The position numbers and the translations under genes are program-made. The notes below the pieces were generated by a model. That model was not told the DNA's origin and did no database searches. It was given only the letters and a program-made list of their open reading frames with translations. DNA of 64,000 bases, from positions 377,599 through 441,598 of the forward strand of contig SSNU01000038.1 in NCBI GenBank assembly GCA_012064415.1, given 5' to 3'. This DNA is from Gyrodactylus bullatarudis (lineage: Eukaryota > Platyhelminthes > Monogenea > Gyrodactylidea > Gyrodactylidae). Each line of letters starts with the position of its first letter. The stretch's first letter is position 1. Shown piece by piece: positions 49,431 to 60,443 of the stretch.

Positions 49431-50470
49431 TATTCAAGTATTAAATGGGAGGGAGAGGTAAAAGTATATTGCATTTTTTGACCTATTTAACCTGTTACCA
49501 AGTTATAAAAACGAATCAAGCCTTTATTACAATTACAAAATGCAATGAGTCAACATAAAATTTCACTTTTTAAATCCCTGTACTACCTCTTATCTAATAT
49601 TCAATTCTTAAATTTTTTTGTATATTTTAACCAAGTCTGGATTAATTTCTAAAAAGACTTGATAGAGTTCAAAATCAAAATATAAATAAACCAGGCTTGA
49701 GAAGTTTTTCAACGAATCAAATTCCATTAAGTTTTAAAGAAAGATTCATAGGAAAATTTTTTCGTCATTAATTGATGTCCTGAATTTATCGGAGAATGAT
49801 ATTTTCGGGTTATGTAACTCAGAAGAGATAGCAAGAAACTTTGTGGTAGAACATAATTTTATCGACATATCACCCTCTGTATGTTTAGACGGGCCTTGTT
49901 AGAGGTTAACTAAGATGAGTTGCAAACCAAAGGAAGATAGTTATAAAATACATTGGATATTTGAAAAATAAATAGTAACCAAGAGGTAGTGCATGCATTC
50001 AACCCTTTCATGAGATTCTCCTTAAATAGGGCGATAATTCAAAGTCGGAACTCTCAGTTTTTATGCAGGTCCAAACAATATCACAAAATTCATTTCATAT
50101 ATTACTCTAAAAAGATCTCAAAATAATAAAAAGTCTCAAAGAGATATCTAAACTTATATAAAAGAACCAATATTAGTAAAAAAACGTTTTCATCTACTTA
50201 TTAGTATATGTTAAATTCTATAGAAAATCGACTTTCTTAGATCGGATCAAAATAATCCCATTAGAATCTCATTTAGAATCGTTTTTTTATGAGTCTATTT
50301 CTATAGATTGGTCTCTTATCGTCTTAAAAGGGTTTAAAAGTGAAATCGCATTTTGTTTAAAATTAATTGTAATAAAGGCTTGATTCGTTTTTATAACTTA
50401 GTAACAGGTTAAATAGGTCAAAAAATGCAATATACTTATACCTCTCCCTCCCATTTAATACTTGAATATA
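49431..50470. mobile_element. 1.04-kb element with ~115-bp inverted ends and a nested repeat
   Basis: The ends (49431-49545 and about 50350-50470) are inverted copies sharing TTCAAGTATTAAATGGGAGG and AACGAATCAAGCCTTTATTA. Inside, about 49999-50340 is an inverted copy of the repeat at 2030-2348. No coding frame. It is either a composite or a full-length non-autonomous element of which 2030-2348 is a part. Confidence 0.6.
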
Positions 50471-51510
50471 GGTATGAATACATCAAGTATCATTGATTCA
50501 TTTTGATTGGTCCATTTCGACGCTGAAACTAGATTAGACAAGGGGGGATTTTCGCTGTAACTGATTTAGACCATTACCAAAATATTGACTATAACGTTGT
50601 TCGCTTGCTGCCTGACTATGTTGTATTCTGGCTTGAAGAACTACTTGAGAAATGAAGTAGTAGGGCTAAATCTTTGGGTCAGATGAAGATTTTCCCCCAA
50701 TCTTAAGAAATAATTTTAAAATTTTCATCCAAAGATCTTTTTGAATAACTGAATGAAAAGGTTCTGAAATATTCGAAAATAGGAAATCTATAGTTAGGAA
50801 AATATATTTGGAAGATTTAAAATTAAAATAATCAAAATTTTCAACAACGTACGTCATGGTGAAACTCACCATCAAGATCCACTTATTGATAATATTACCA
50901 TTAGACCTCTCTCAAGGTAGAAGCATAAAATTGAATAATTAACTTGAACTTTATTGATAAACAGACTTTGAGAATTTCATAAGTGTTGAAATTATTAAAG
51001 TTAGATAAAAATGTAAAAAATTAATTTGAATCGTAGGTGAATTAAAATTTTGAAATATTACACAGCGAAGCGTGTAGAGGCAAGCTTGTATATCATAAAG
51101 TTGGAAGTGGAAATTTGGGATATATTTAATCTTTAAAAATATTTCCTTATTCTACAGTATCTATGTTACCGTAAGTCTGAGAAATCAGTGAGTCTTGGTA
51201 ATTTACTAGTGTATGATGATAATCAGTACAGTATGACTTTAGTGAGTTAAGCCCTCATTACCCTAACACACTGAGAAGGTCAGTGAATTGTGTTTCTGAG
51301 GGATTGATTTTTGAAGGAAAGACTTTGACAAATTTCTACTTTCAAGAAGAAAACTGCAAAATTCAAATTCGTGACGTTAATAGAGGAAGGGGCTATTTTA
51401 AATCTATAATTATAATTATAAGTAATTATTAGTAATAGCTTATTACAAATAACTTAGAGTTGTGATCAAAATGGTCTTTACAGAGTTGGTACCCTGAATA
51501 AACTAGTAGA

Positions 51511-52122
51511 AACTCTCCGGATTCACAGGAAAAGAATAATTTTTTGAATTCTGAAATGGAATGAGCTAATAAGATGTGGATATTCGAAAAAATTCCGAAA
51601 AAATTGAATCTGACCAAAATTAGATCGTTTTTCGAATTTCCACTTTTTCAACTTATGAACCCAAAATTTTTATCGATTTCGATTATTCAAAGCAGTTAAG
51701 TGATGATATTTGGGATCAACATTAGACAAAGAACTCGAATTTGGCCTTGGAGATAGCGGAGATATTACTGTTTCAGAGAAAAAGTTAAACTTCCAGATTT
51801 TGAATTTGTTGCCTTCGTGATAATCGAAAAACTCATATGGTTCAATTTCCCACGGTAATGACGAGTTTCAGTGAACTTTTGCAGGTGAATTCGAATTCTT
51901 CGTTCAATGTTGATCCCAAACTGCTTTGAATCATCGAAATCGATAAAAATTTTGAGCTAAAAACTTGAAAAAGTGGAAATTTGGTGCATTTTCAAAATTC
52001 AAAAACCGGCCTAATTTTAATCAGATTGAATTTTTTTCAGAATTTTTTCGAATATCCACATCTTATTAGCTCATGCCAATTTAGAAATCGAAAAATATTA
52101 TTTTCCTGTGAATCCGGAGAAT
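51511..52122. mobile_element. 612-bp palindromic MITE-like element, family 2
   Basis: The tips CTCCGGATTCACAGGAAAA and its complement enclose two arms that mirror each other for about 200 bp (shared GAGCTAATAAGATGTGGATA). A related right flank continues to about 52180 and recurs at 9985-10150, so the true end may be further right. A partial relative lies at 47160-47430. Confidence 0.6.
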
Positions 52123-52659
52123 AAATATTGAGTTTTTTGTAAAAATAGTAAATCCTCATCTTCATGTCAATTAGGTTTTGAAAATATTTAAAATGAGCAA
52201 AATAAAGTTTTTTTATTGTTTTCAGACACGAAAGGAGAGTTTTAAATATTTTATTCAAATTAAAATCAGAAATGCATCGAGAAAATGTCGTTTAATCCAA
52301 AATGATTCGTTTTTCTCTGTTTTCCTTTTTTCTCAATGATACTTCTTCTGTCTCCTATGACAAAAAATTGGTAAGAAGAGAACTTTTGTTCCTCACTTGG
52401 ACAATCAAAATAGTTCTGATCATTTCTCAAAGCAAGAGTAAGAGTATTAGTCTTGAATCAAGAATCGATTCTTTTAACACTCCTTTGATATTTTTGGTTT
52501 TCTTTTCATCTTAATTGACTTTTATTTTCGACTGATCTTTTTGGCTAGACATCTCAAAGAGAAATGATAGTTTTCCAAGAGATTTGGCACAGAAATTAAG
52601 AGAAACTCAGAACTCTCTGATTTTGAATTAAATAAAACTACGAATGAATTTTTGATGAA

Positions 52660-52706
52660 AAAATCGAGATTTCTGTAAAAATCAAAGATTTCCAACTTCA
52701 TATCAA
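52660..52706. repeat. Right end of family-1 palindrome
   Basis: Matches the right tips at 2780-2819 and 58825-58865 (ATTTCCAACTTCATATCAA). I did not find the matching left tip. Confidence 0.5.
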
Positions 52707-53166
52707 CTAACTTTATAATCTTTTAAATGATGAGCTGGCTCCTATAAAAGAATTCAGATTCGGAATCAGCGTAATTATTTTGGTGAGTTTAAAAATTTTC
52801 CAATATGTTTGATGAAGAAATGTGGATGCAGGTGGCCACAAGCAAGTAGCCGGCAACACCAAGGTTTTCGTTTATGCTCTGAATACCAAGAAGACGAGCT
52901 AACGAAGCAGATGAAATTTTATGTTTATTCCAAAAATATACGTTAGTTTTTCTTTAACCTTCCTCGGGAGTTTACAGCAAGACAAAAATTTTAATTGAAA
53001 CCAGTTTTAAATTCTTTTTAATCAAGTTCATTGGATCAATATATTTTTCTAAACTTTATCCACAAAGAAAATCAAAAGACAAATAAATAATTAAAATTCT
53101 CACCTTTATTGAAGAAATTTCAATAGATTCTTAAAAAAATAATCAATTATATTACACACTGTGTGT

Positions 53167-53167
53167 A

Positions 53168-53198
<31 letters not shown>

Positions 53199-53231
53199 TA
53201 TATACATATACATATATATATATATATGTAT
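53167..53231. repeat. (TA)n microsatellite with interspersed CATA
   Basis: About 65 bp of alternating T and A broken by a few ACATA units; directly visible. Confidence 0.95.
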
Positions 53232-53600
53232 ATCCTAATTGAGGTAGATTTCTTTCACTATAATGTGCTTAAATAGGCATAAAGATGAGTTGCAGATGAG
53301 GATATTCGAAATAAAAAGGTAATTTTCAACTTTGACTTTAACCCGCTCGTTACCAGGAAAAAACCAATTGAGCTTATTATTTGATTTTTTCACCAAGTTA
53401 TTTATCATGTTCTATTGAACAAACTTTTTGTAGTTGAAATTTTTGTCAAACTAGTGCTTTGTGTCGATCTTATGGTAATCAAAGATTATAGAAAATTACT
53501 TAACTACTTGTTATTACTTATTTATTATAATAAATCATAATTATGATAGGAATAATAGCAATTTTTACTTGATCTTATACATAAAAATATTTTGCAGGTT

Positions 53601-54065
53601 TCACAAAAGAAATAAATTTTTCTTCTTGCATGTAAAACATGCTCGTTGATCTTTGTCATTGAAAATTCGTATTGTTTTATGAATCTCCAGGTCTGATTTG
53701 CTTCTGTTGAAATTCAGAATTTCTTCAATATTTTCTAAACAACATTTCCTTCGAACATCAGAGTATTCTTCAGGTATACTAATCCTTCGTCTCTTCGGAG
53801 TAGGTTCACAAGTTTCTCTGATAAGGGATTCTACTACGCTTAACTGAAAACTTGAAAGATACATTGGCTTTTTATTTTGATATTTAATCTTGTCTCTTTT
53901 GTAAAGAAGCCATGCGTTCATGATTGAGCTATTAAGAATCCATTTGAAAACAGCAAAATACCAATCTTTTGATCTATGATCAATTCTATAATGGGATTGG
54001 TATGAGTCATTAAATAGCTCAGAAACTATAGAAGAATCAAGAGAATTTTCCCTTCTACTCTTTCT
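53601..54065 (-). pseudogene. piggyBac-type transposase C-terminal fragment
   Basis: Open on the minus strand from 54065 to the stop at 53601 (about 154 residues). SYQSHYRIDHRSKDWYF, then FKWILNSSIMNAWLLYKRD, and KKPMYLSSFQLSVVESLI follow the order of the end of the piggyBac DDE domain (Y-R ... K-W ... F ... N-A-W ... L-x-x-F ... L-I). A basic CEPTPKRRRIS stretch and a Cys-rich end (ACFTCKKKN) follow. Catalytic residues lie further upstream and are missing. It is probably a relic. Confidence 0.6.
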
Positions 54066-56004
54066 TTATGAATTTATTCCTGAACAAGAAGGTGTCATTC
54101 CTGTCTTTCTATCTCATTCATGTTTTTCTCTATTGAAAAGCAATGAACTGGTTTCAAGTTTTTACCGAATAACTCGAAAACTCTATTGTAGAAATTTTTA
54201 AGAATCTCATTCTTGTTCCAAAAATAGGCGGAGTTTCTGTTCTGTAGTGCATTAGAAAACCAGGTAAAATCAGAGTGTACAATTTAAACCATTAAACAAT
54301 TTAAATATTGGCAAATAACGATGAAAGTTAAATATCAATTTTCAATGAATTTTTCACTTGAAAATGCAACGCTTTAATGATTCTTCAACGAGCCATTCCT
54401 TAAGAAACTTTGTATTTTTCATTAATCATGAAAGAGAATTAGAATTTGCTCAAAACGAGGGATTTGCTATTCGAAACGTGAAAATTTACATATGATATGA
54501 TATATTTTATTTCATGTCGTAAACACGAATTAAATTAATAATCACTCCATCTCATGCTAAATTAACACTTTGGGTCAAAATTAAGGAAGATGCGGTTTAA
54601 ATTTTTAGAGAACTTTGCAATATTATGAGAATGAGGTAGTTACAGGTTAAGATTAATTCGAATATAGAGAACTAAGAAAAATTAAAATTCTAAATTCCAA
54701 ATTTTATTCATCTAAAACTCACAACACCTCTTGAGAATTTCCAATAAATCCAAATGACCCAGGTTATCATCTTGGTAATTAAAATATTTTCAAAGTGAGT
54801 GGCTTGAGGTCGAATAAGACCCGTGTTAACAAAGATCATTTTCCCACATACATAAGACACTTTTAATTTTGGATAAAATTACAACTATAAAATAGGCTTT
54901 CTTGGCCCTTTATCTGAAAAAAAGACATTCAAACTAATTTGTAGTATTCCACTAATTAGGAAGTTATCAACTAGAGGGAACGATCATCTTAAGGAAGATA
55001 CAGCGGTGACCAGGCATCTAAGTCAGGTAGGGCACGAAGCTTCAAGTTCAAACTTTTCAAGTTTTTGGAATTTCAATGATTGAGCTACTCAAAAGAACCC
55101 ATGTTTTTCCTCGTATCAGAGAACAAAAATTTTACTATACTAACAGAAGTAAAAATTAATTTTCTTTATATTTTCCTGGAAGTGTGTGTCAAGTTAATAA
55201 ATTTTTAATTCACCTTCCATACGACAATAACTGTGAAAGAATTGATTCTTGAGTACGCTCATTCCTTGATATTACAAATGCAATAGTTGAGTTTATTTTA
55301 AAACTTACCCCCTATTAGACATAAAAAATATTCTTATGACAGGCAGTTATTAAGGGGTAGCAGATGTGAAATCGATATTTGTAAATTTGCAATCGGGATC
55401 TTGAGATGGATGAATAAATGCGCCTAAAAGTTTTTCTTGTTTGTCGTTTTCAAAATGAAATTAAATTTTAGCAGAGATTATTATTATTCTCTGCTTGAAA
55501 GATCAGTGGAATTCATTGAGGGGAAAAATACACTTACTTACTTGAAGCATAAGAATACTTTAATATATTATCGAAAAGTACATATTTTATCTCTAAGCCA
55601 ATTTAAAAGTTTGAGAAAAATGTAAAAATATTAGACCTCTCGATCCCGAAGAAAAATCAAGTCTACTTGTTAGCGACATATGCATTTTAAAAAGATTTGA
55701 GAACAACTATTAGCAGAATTAATAATAGCTTTTTTTCTTCGATCGTTATCAAGATTAAGATTCATAGGTAGACAATTCAAATCAGGTCCGATACTACCTT
55801 TCCTTTGTAAGATTTATTCGGAGGTCTTGGATAATTCTCAAGATCTGAAGCCAAGAGTTGTGTGATTTCCTCAAAAATATTTTGAGCTTGCTGACTGCTA
55901 AGAACAAAAGAAGGATTATTGGTGAATAAAGCTTCATTTTCGTCGGTTCTCTTCTGAACAAATTCCGACTTGAGATACCTAAGGGCAAGTCAATGCGAAG
56001 CTGT
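54066..56004. other. Region without recognised genes
   Basis: AT-rich. The first ~200 bp may hold decayed upstream parts of the piggyBac-type fragment. Short frames at 55437-55625 and 55794-55988 have no family features. Confidence 0.4.
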
Positions 56005-56310
56005 TAGATCTAACTTAGAAAATGCCATTTATGAAATTTAAATTCGAAACTTCTAATTCTCTGATACTCCAAATTTCAATTACCCAAACATCTTGAACAT
56101 ATCCCAATTTAATCGGAATTTTTTATTAGAATATGCAGTGCTGATTAAAAATACCTTACGAACCTATTTCTATTTAAAATTGCATTCAAACAGCTCAAAA
56201 TTTAGATTTTAATCGATTGTAGTAGAAAAATTCAAAAATCCAAGCAAAATTTAAAATACATGGTTTTTAGAAACTTTTTTACGTTGAGAATTCTCTTTAA
56301 AATGAGCCGG
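56005..56310 (+). repeat. Dispersed repeat, second copy of 16940-17270
   Basis: High similarity in the same direction to the copy inside integrin beta intron 4, over about 300 bp with small gaps. No coding frame. Confidence 0.65.
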
Positions 56311-56330
56311 ATGTTAAAAATATTTAAAAA

Positions 56331-56552
56331 CAAAATTTCGGAAATTTTCAAATTTTGAACGTTTTTTATTTTAATTTTTGTTAATTATATTCGATTTTAT
56401 TAACTTTATGCAGTTAAATAGTTATAAATATTTTATTTTAATTGTTTTTCATATCTTGGATTTGGAATGTAAAAGATTAAGACATTTTTAATGAAAATAT
56501 AAAAGAGAATATTAAGAACGTTCAAAATTTGAAAATTTCCGATATTTTGTTT
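56331..56552. mobile_element. Small MITE-like inverted repeat
   Basis: The ends AAAACAAAATTTCGGAAATT and its near-complement (56515-56550) form ~35-bp inverted repeats around an AT-rich centre of about 150 bp. A related piece lies at 61770-61945. Confidence 0.5.
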
Positions 56553-56653
56553 ATATGATACAAGAATACTGAGTTAAGTGTTCTTCGAGATTGGTTTTCA
56601 GCTGAGCTACCGATGACATAGGAAATTTGAGCAAAGTAAGAAGATGCCAGATT

Positions 56654-56701
56654 GTTTCACAAATAAAGATCTCTATTTCGGGCATACTCATCAGTGTGAT
56701 A
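56654..56701 (-). ncRNA. Hammerhead ribozyme-like motif, left arm
   Basis: Exact mirror of the motif at 56805-56852. The core CTGATGA is the complement of 56688-56694. See that entry for the pairing. Confidence 0.5.
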
Positions 56702-56804
56702 CATGCCATATAAATACAGGTTTAACAAAATTTGAAAGAGATGGCCTTATTGGTCCAAATTTTAATAGTTATCAGGTTACCAGGTCAGGTATTTATATGG
56801 CATG

Positions 56805-56852
56805 TATCACACTGATGAGTATGCCCGAAATAGAGATCTTTATTTGTGAAAC
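56805..56852 (+). ncRNA. Hammerhead ribozyme-like motif, right arm
   Basis: Stem I UCACA (56807-56811) pairs fully with UGUGA (56845-56849). Core CTGATGA (56812-56818) and GAAA (56827-56830) are intact. Between them is GTATGCCC with only a closing G-C. Stem III AUAGAGAUCUUUAU (56830-56843) is self-complementary with one G-U, so it would form between two molecules. Cleavage would fall after U56844. The weak stem II is the main doubt. Confidence 0.5.
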
Positions 56853-56884
56853 AATCTGGCATCTTCTTACTTTGCTAAAAGATA

Positions 56885-57010
56885 CAAGAATCATTTGAAG
56901 AGTTGACTCAGCCAGACATGGTGGAATGATTTCGGAATACCTCAAAGATTATTTAAACAAAATTACAGGCGGTTTCATCAGTTTTATGAAATTTCATCTA
57001 AGTCTAGTGA
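56885..57010 (+). repeat. Dispersed repeat, also at 61965-62060 and 46070-46155
   Basis: Shared blocks include CAGACATGG.GGAATGATTT, AGATTATTTAAACAA.ATTAC and ATGAAATTTCATCTAAGTCT types. It directly follows the foldback at 56630-56876. Class unknown. Confidence 0.5.
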
Positions 57011-57041
57011 GCAATACATCCATTGTCTGATTATTAGTTGA

Positions 57042-57383
57042 TTACCGTTTTCTCTGCTTCCCTTTTCTTTTTTGTTGCTTAGGTGATGTCGACAGGCTTC
57101 TTTTTCTTGATGGAGTAGAGGTGCTAACTTGCGGTTGAGAAAAATATCTCTTTCGATCTATTCAGAATCTTTTTTTCATCTCCCTTTCCTAGATTCAAGT
57201 TAGGCATCTTCCATCGATTCATTTGACAATTTAAGCTGAAATGCCACAAGATCCATCGGCTTATGATGGCCACTATTTCTTTTTTAGACAAGCCAAGAAT
57301 TTATGATAGCTGGCATATATCATAAAGTGATAACTATTTTTGTGTTCCTCAAGCAGAGTATTGAGTGTTATGTAAGCATGGTT
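57042..57383 (-). pseudogene. Second piggyBac-type transposase remnant
   Basis: Minus-strand pieces in different frames: NHAYITLNTLLEEHKNSYHF, then KPMDLVAFQLKLSNESMED (compare KKPMYLSSFQLSVVESLI at 53601-54065), and finally STPSRKRSLSTSPKQQKRKG before a stop at 57042. In-frame stops and shifts between them show it is decayed. The call rests on similarity to the neighbouring fragment. Confidence 0.4.
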
Positions 57384-58196
57384 AATTCTCGTCGACTAAA
57401 ATAAGTCTATTTTAATTACAATTTGTAACAGTAAATAAAACATTTATTGTTATTGTGAATAATAATAACAGTGAACGTAATCAATTGGAATGATGGTTAA
57501 ATTTCATAATTCCTTCTTTGCATGTTACAATTTTGATGTTTAGTTATTTAAACTACCATTTACATTGTCAACCCTAATTGGATGTCTATGATTGGCTGAT
57601 TGGAGAAGAAGGATTCCTATTTGCCAATGAAATTAGTCCATTCGAAAAGTTCTATGTTTAACTACAATAGAGAATGAGAACTAAATTTTTCCTACTTATT
57701 TCATATCTGAGGAGATAGGAAAATCTGCTTGACAAACTACAATTTACGTAAAGAAATCTGGATTAAAATTCTCTCTTCAATTTAGTGAGTATTTCTTTAC
57801 ATTGACACAAATTTCGATATTTAAATGGTGTTATTATTCAAAGTCACAATTAAAATTACAAATTGAGTCCTGGGTAGAGGACTGCTCAACTCCTTAGCAT
57901 ATTTAACCGAATATACAAGCATTTTAAGTATTGAGAGCTGAGTTTGAAAATGTATTTAAAAATAATCCAACTTTTCTGGTTAAAGAAGGTTAAGAGAAGG
58001 TAGACATTTTGCATGTTATAGATATAATAAATAATATAAATTGGTTTATCGGGATGGCTTAGTGAGTACAGTACCTACCTTAGATGAATCTAATATTAAT
58101 CCACACCGTGTTCAAGTATTAACCTCCTCGACTTTTTTGAGAATTTCTACCTTTGTTCTCAGATAGTTCTGAGAATAGATTTTTACATAAAGCTAA
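57384..58196. other. Region without recognised genes
   Basis: AT-rich. A tRNA-like stretch at 58051-58131 is noted among the rejected items. Nothing else recognised. Confidence 0.4.
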
Positions 58197-58865
58197 TTGA
58201 TATGAAGTTGGGAATCTATGATTTTTACAGAAATCTCGATATTTTCATCAAGAATTCGAATTTGTTAAAGATTTTCTCATGCTGCCCACTTTTAATATTT
58301 GAAGGAAAAAAATCTGAGAAAAAAAATATTTTTATGAAAAATATGGTAGTTTTTCAAATTCCCATTTGGCGCCAAAATCCCATTTTTTCGAACTTCGAAC
58401 TGAAAATTTTTGTTGATTTGAAAGTGGGAGGCTGATCAAAAGTTTATTTTCAGGATCAAGATTAAACAAGAAAGCTGACTAGCACCGTCAAGTTAATGAC
58501 AGTTACCCCATTTTCGAGAGATTTTGAATTTTCGAAATTTCATTGATTTTCAAGTAGTGAAAATGATCAAAAAAACGAAATTCCGCTCCCAAACTTTACT
58601 AAGGTTGAGCATAAGATCAAATACAGTTTAATTGATTTTCTTGTCTAATCTTAATCCTGAAAATAAACTTTTGATCAGCCTCCCACTTTCAAATCAACAA
58701 AAATTTTCAGCTCGAAAAAATGGGAATGTTTTTTCAGATTTTTTTCCTTCAAATATTAAAAGTGGGCAGCATGAGTAGGATTACAGAAAATCTTCAACAA
58801 ATTCGAATTCTTGATGAAAATATCGAGATTTTTGTAAAAATCATAGATTTCCAACTTCATATCAA
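58197..58865. mobile_element. 669-bp palindromic MITE-like element, best copy of family 1
   Basis: The two halves mirror each other for 220-270 bp: tips TTGATATGAAGTTGGGAATC and its near-complement, and inner blocks such as TTCATCAAGAATTCGAA and AAAGTGGGAGGCTGATCAAA. The flanks (AGCTAA and CCAACT) show no clear duplication. No coding frame. RNA from it would form a long hairpin. Confidence 0.75.
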
Positions 58866-59793
58866 CCAACTTTAAATAAAATCCTCTCTATCTGTTTATT
58901 ACTAAAATCTGTTCGAGAATTGTAATGTTGATAGTTTTGAAAATTGAGCTGTACTCTAGTCCAGAATAATTTTGGATGGAAATAAATACCATCAATAATA
59001 AATACAGTTATACCTCTATAAAAATGTAACAAACCTATCTCTCTCCTCTCTGCCACTTTTAAGTTGAGTAAAATAATCTGTAGCTACTAATCAGTAGGTT
59101 TATAAGTGTAAAACTTTCCAAAAAAATAAAATTCACTCAAGTTTGATTCATTCGATAGAGAATTTTCTGCTAATTCTTTCTATCTAATAAAAATACCAGA
59201 TTCGTTCATTTCTTATCTTATAAAACAATCCCAAACATTGGAGCAGTTTTGATTTTGGATGTTTTTTCTCTTTTTCGTCTTTTAACACTTTTGACCTATA
59301 CTTTTATTTACATCCAGAATTGTAACTAATATCATCTTCAATGTCGAGAGATAAGAAAGCTTAAGGGAATCTTTAAAAAAGGATTCAAGCATTTTGAAAG
59401 TTCCTTTCTTTTTTCACCTTTAAACTCAAATCTTTATTAAATTTGAAGATTTAATTGAAAACGATTGTTTAGGATTGAGTAGACAGAGACAAAAAATTCA
59501 GATTTGGTCATAAAGGTTCCAAAACCACTAGCTTTAACTCATAGCCTCATATCTTCGTATACTCTCAGAAGATTTGAAAAGAAGATTCAATTAACTCTTA
59601 TTCTATATAGTCATTCAGTTATGGAAAGTTTATATTTTACCGGATCTAAGTATACTTCTCATGGGGGGAAATCACGTTCTCTTCATGCGATATTCAGGAC
59701 ACACAGCTTTCCTTGAAAGAGTGAAAAGAAATAGGAGAATGATTTTAAAATCCTTGCCTGAAATTCACTTAAGAAACAGAAGAATATGACCAA

Positions 59794-60443
59794 ATGTCAT
59801 TTTTAAAAGTTTTGCTGTGCAGAAAAGATGAAGGTACAACGTTCACAGGAAAACTGCTGAACTTCAACTCCTTTTCACCAAAGTCCACCAACAGATTAGA
59901 AAGAATAGTTTCAGATGAATGTCTCACAGAAGAAAATGATACCTTAAAGAAAATCTTTATGGAAAACAAGTATCCAGAAGAGTTTATTAACAATGTATTA
60001 AGAAGAGAAGGGAAAGTCATGACTGTAAAAGAAGTAGATAACAATATGACAGTGTTCTCACCTTTTAAAGGTAATAATAACCAACGGATATAGCCTGAAG
60101 CTGTAACCTGACTAGGAGGTGACCTTTTAAAGGTGACGTCCTGGCTGACACAACAAAATCTAGGATAAGACAATGATGCAATTCAACCCTTCCTAGATTG
60201 AATGCAAAATTTTTTTTCAAAACCAAAAGATTATTTTCCAATAATAACGAAGGACAGACCAAATCCGTTATCAGAATCGTATGTTGTGTAAAAGCTCAAA
60301 TGTTTTTGATGCGCTGAATATATAGGCCATAAGGAAGCTTGAAGACAGAGTAACAGAACATTTAAACACAGGCAACACTACAATAAGCCATCACTTGTAC
60401 AGCTGTTCATTTTGTACTCACTCTTTTTCGCAGGCTTTTAAAA
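59794..60443 (+). pseudogene. Penelope-like retroelement remnant (RT end and GIY-YIG, frameshifted)
   Basis: Open part 59794-60093: RKDEGTTFTGKLLNFNSFSP and MENKYPEEFINNVL match the reverse transcriptase end/linker of Penelope-like elements. Further on, in shifted frames, come KTKRLFSNNNEGQTKSVIRI, YIGH and LEDRVTEHLNTGNTTISHHL, the GIY-YIG part. At least two frame changes and stops separate the pieces, so the copy is dead. It belongs with 41649-42030. Confidence 0.7.

Larger units (their letters stand above)
56630..56876. repeat. Perfect 88-bp inverted repeat (foldback) with two hammerhead-like motifs
   Basis: Positions 56630-56717 and 56789-56876 are exact reverse complements with a 71-nt loop between. 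Each arm carries one hammerhead-like core, on opposite strands. The lack of any mismatch points to a very recent event, gene conversion between arms, or an assembly artefact. The GTATGCCC-GAAA segment is shared with the decayed motif at 41281-41320. Confidence 0.9.

Noticed and set aside
52870..53000. Another possible hammerhead copy (GACGAGCTAACGAAGCAGATGAAA)
   Set aside because: It is related to the repeat at 42440-42600, but the CUGANGA core and stem II cannot be aligned convincingly.
58051..58131. tRNA-like stretch (TGGCTTAGTGAG then GTGTTCAAGT)
   Set aside because: The A box is close to consensus but the B box is poor and no cloverleaf forms; at most an old SINE remnant.
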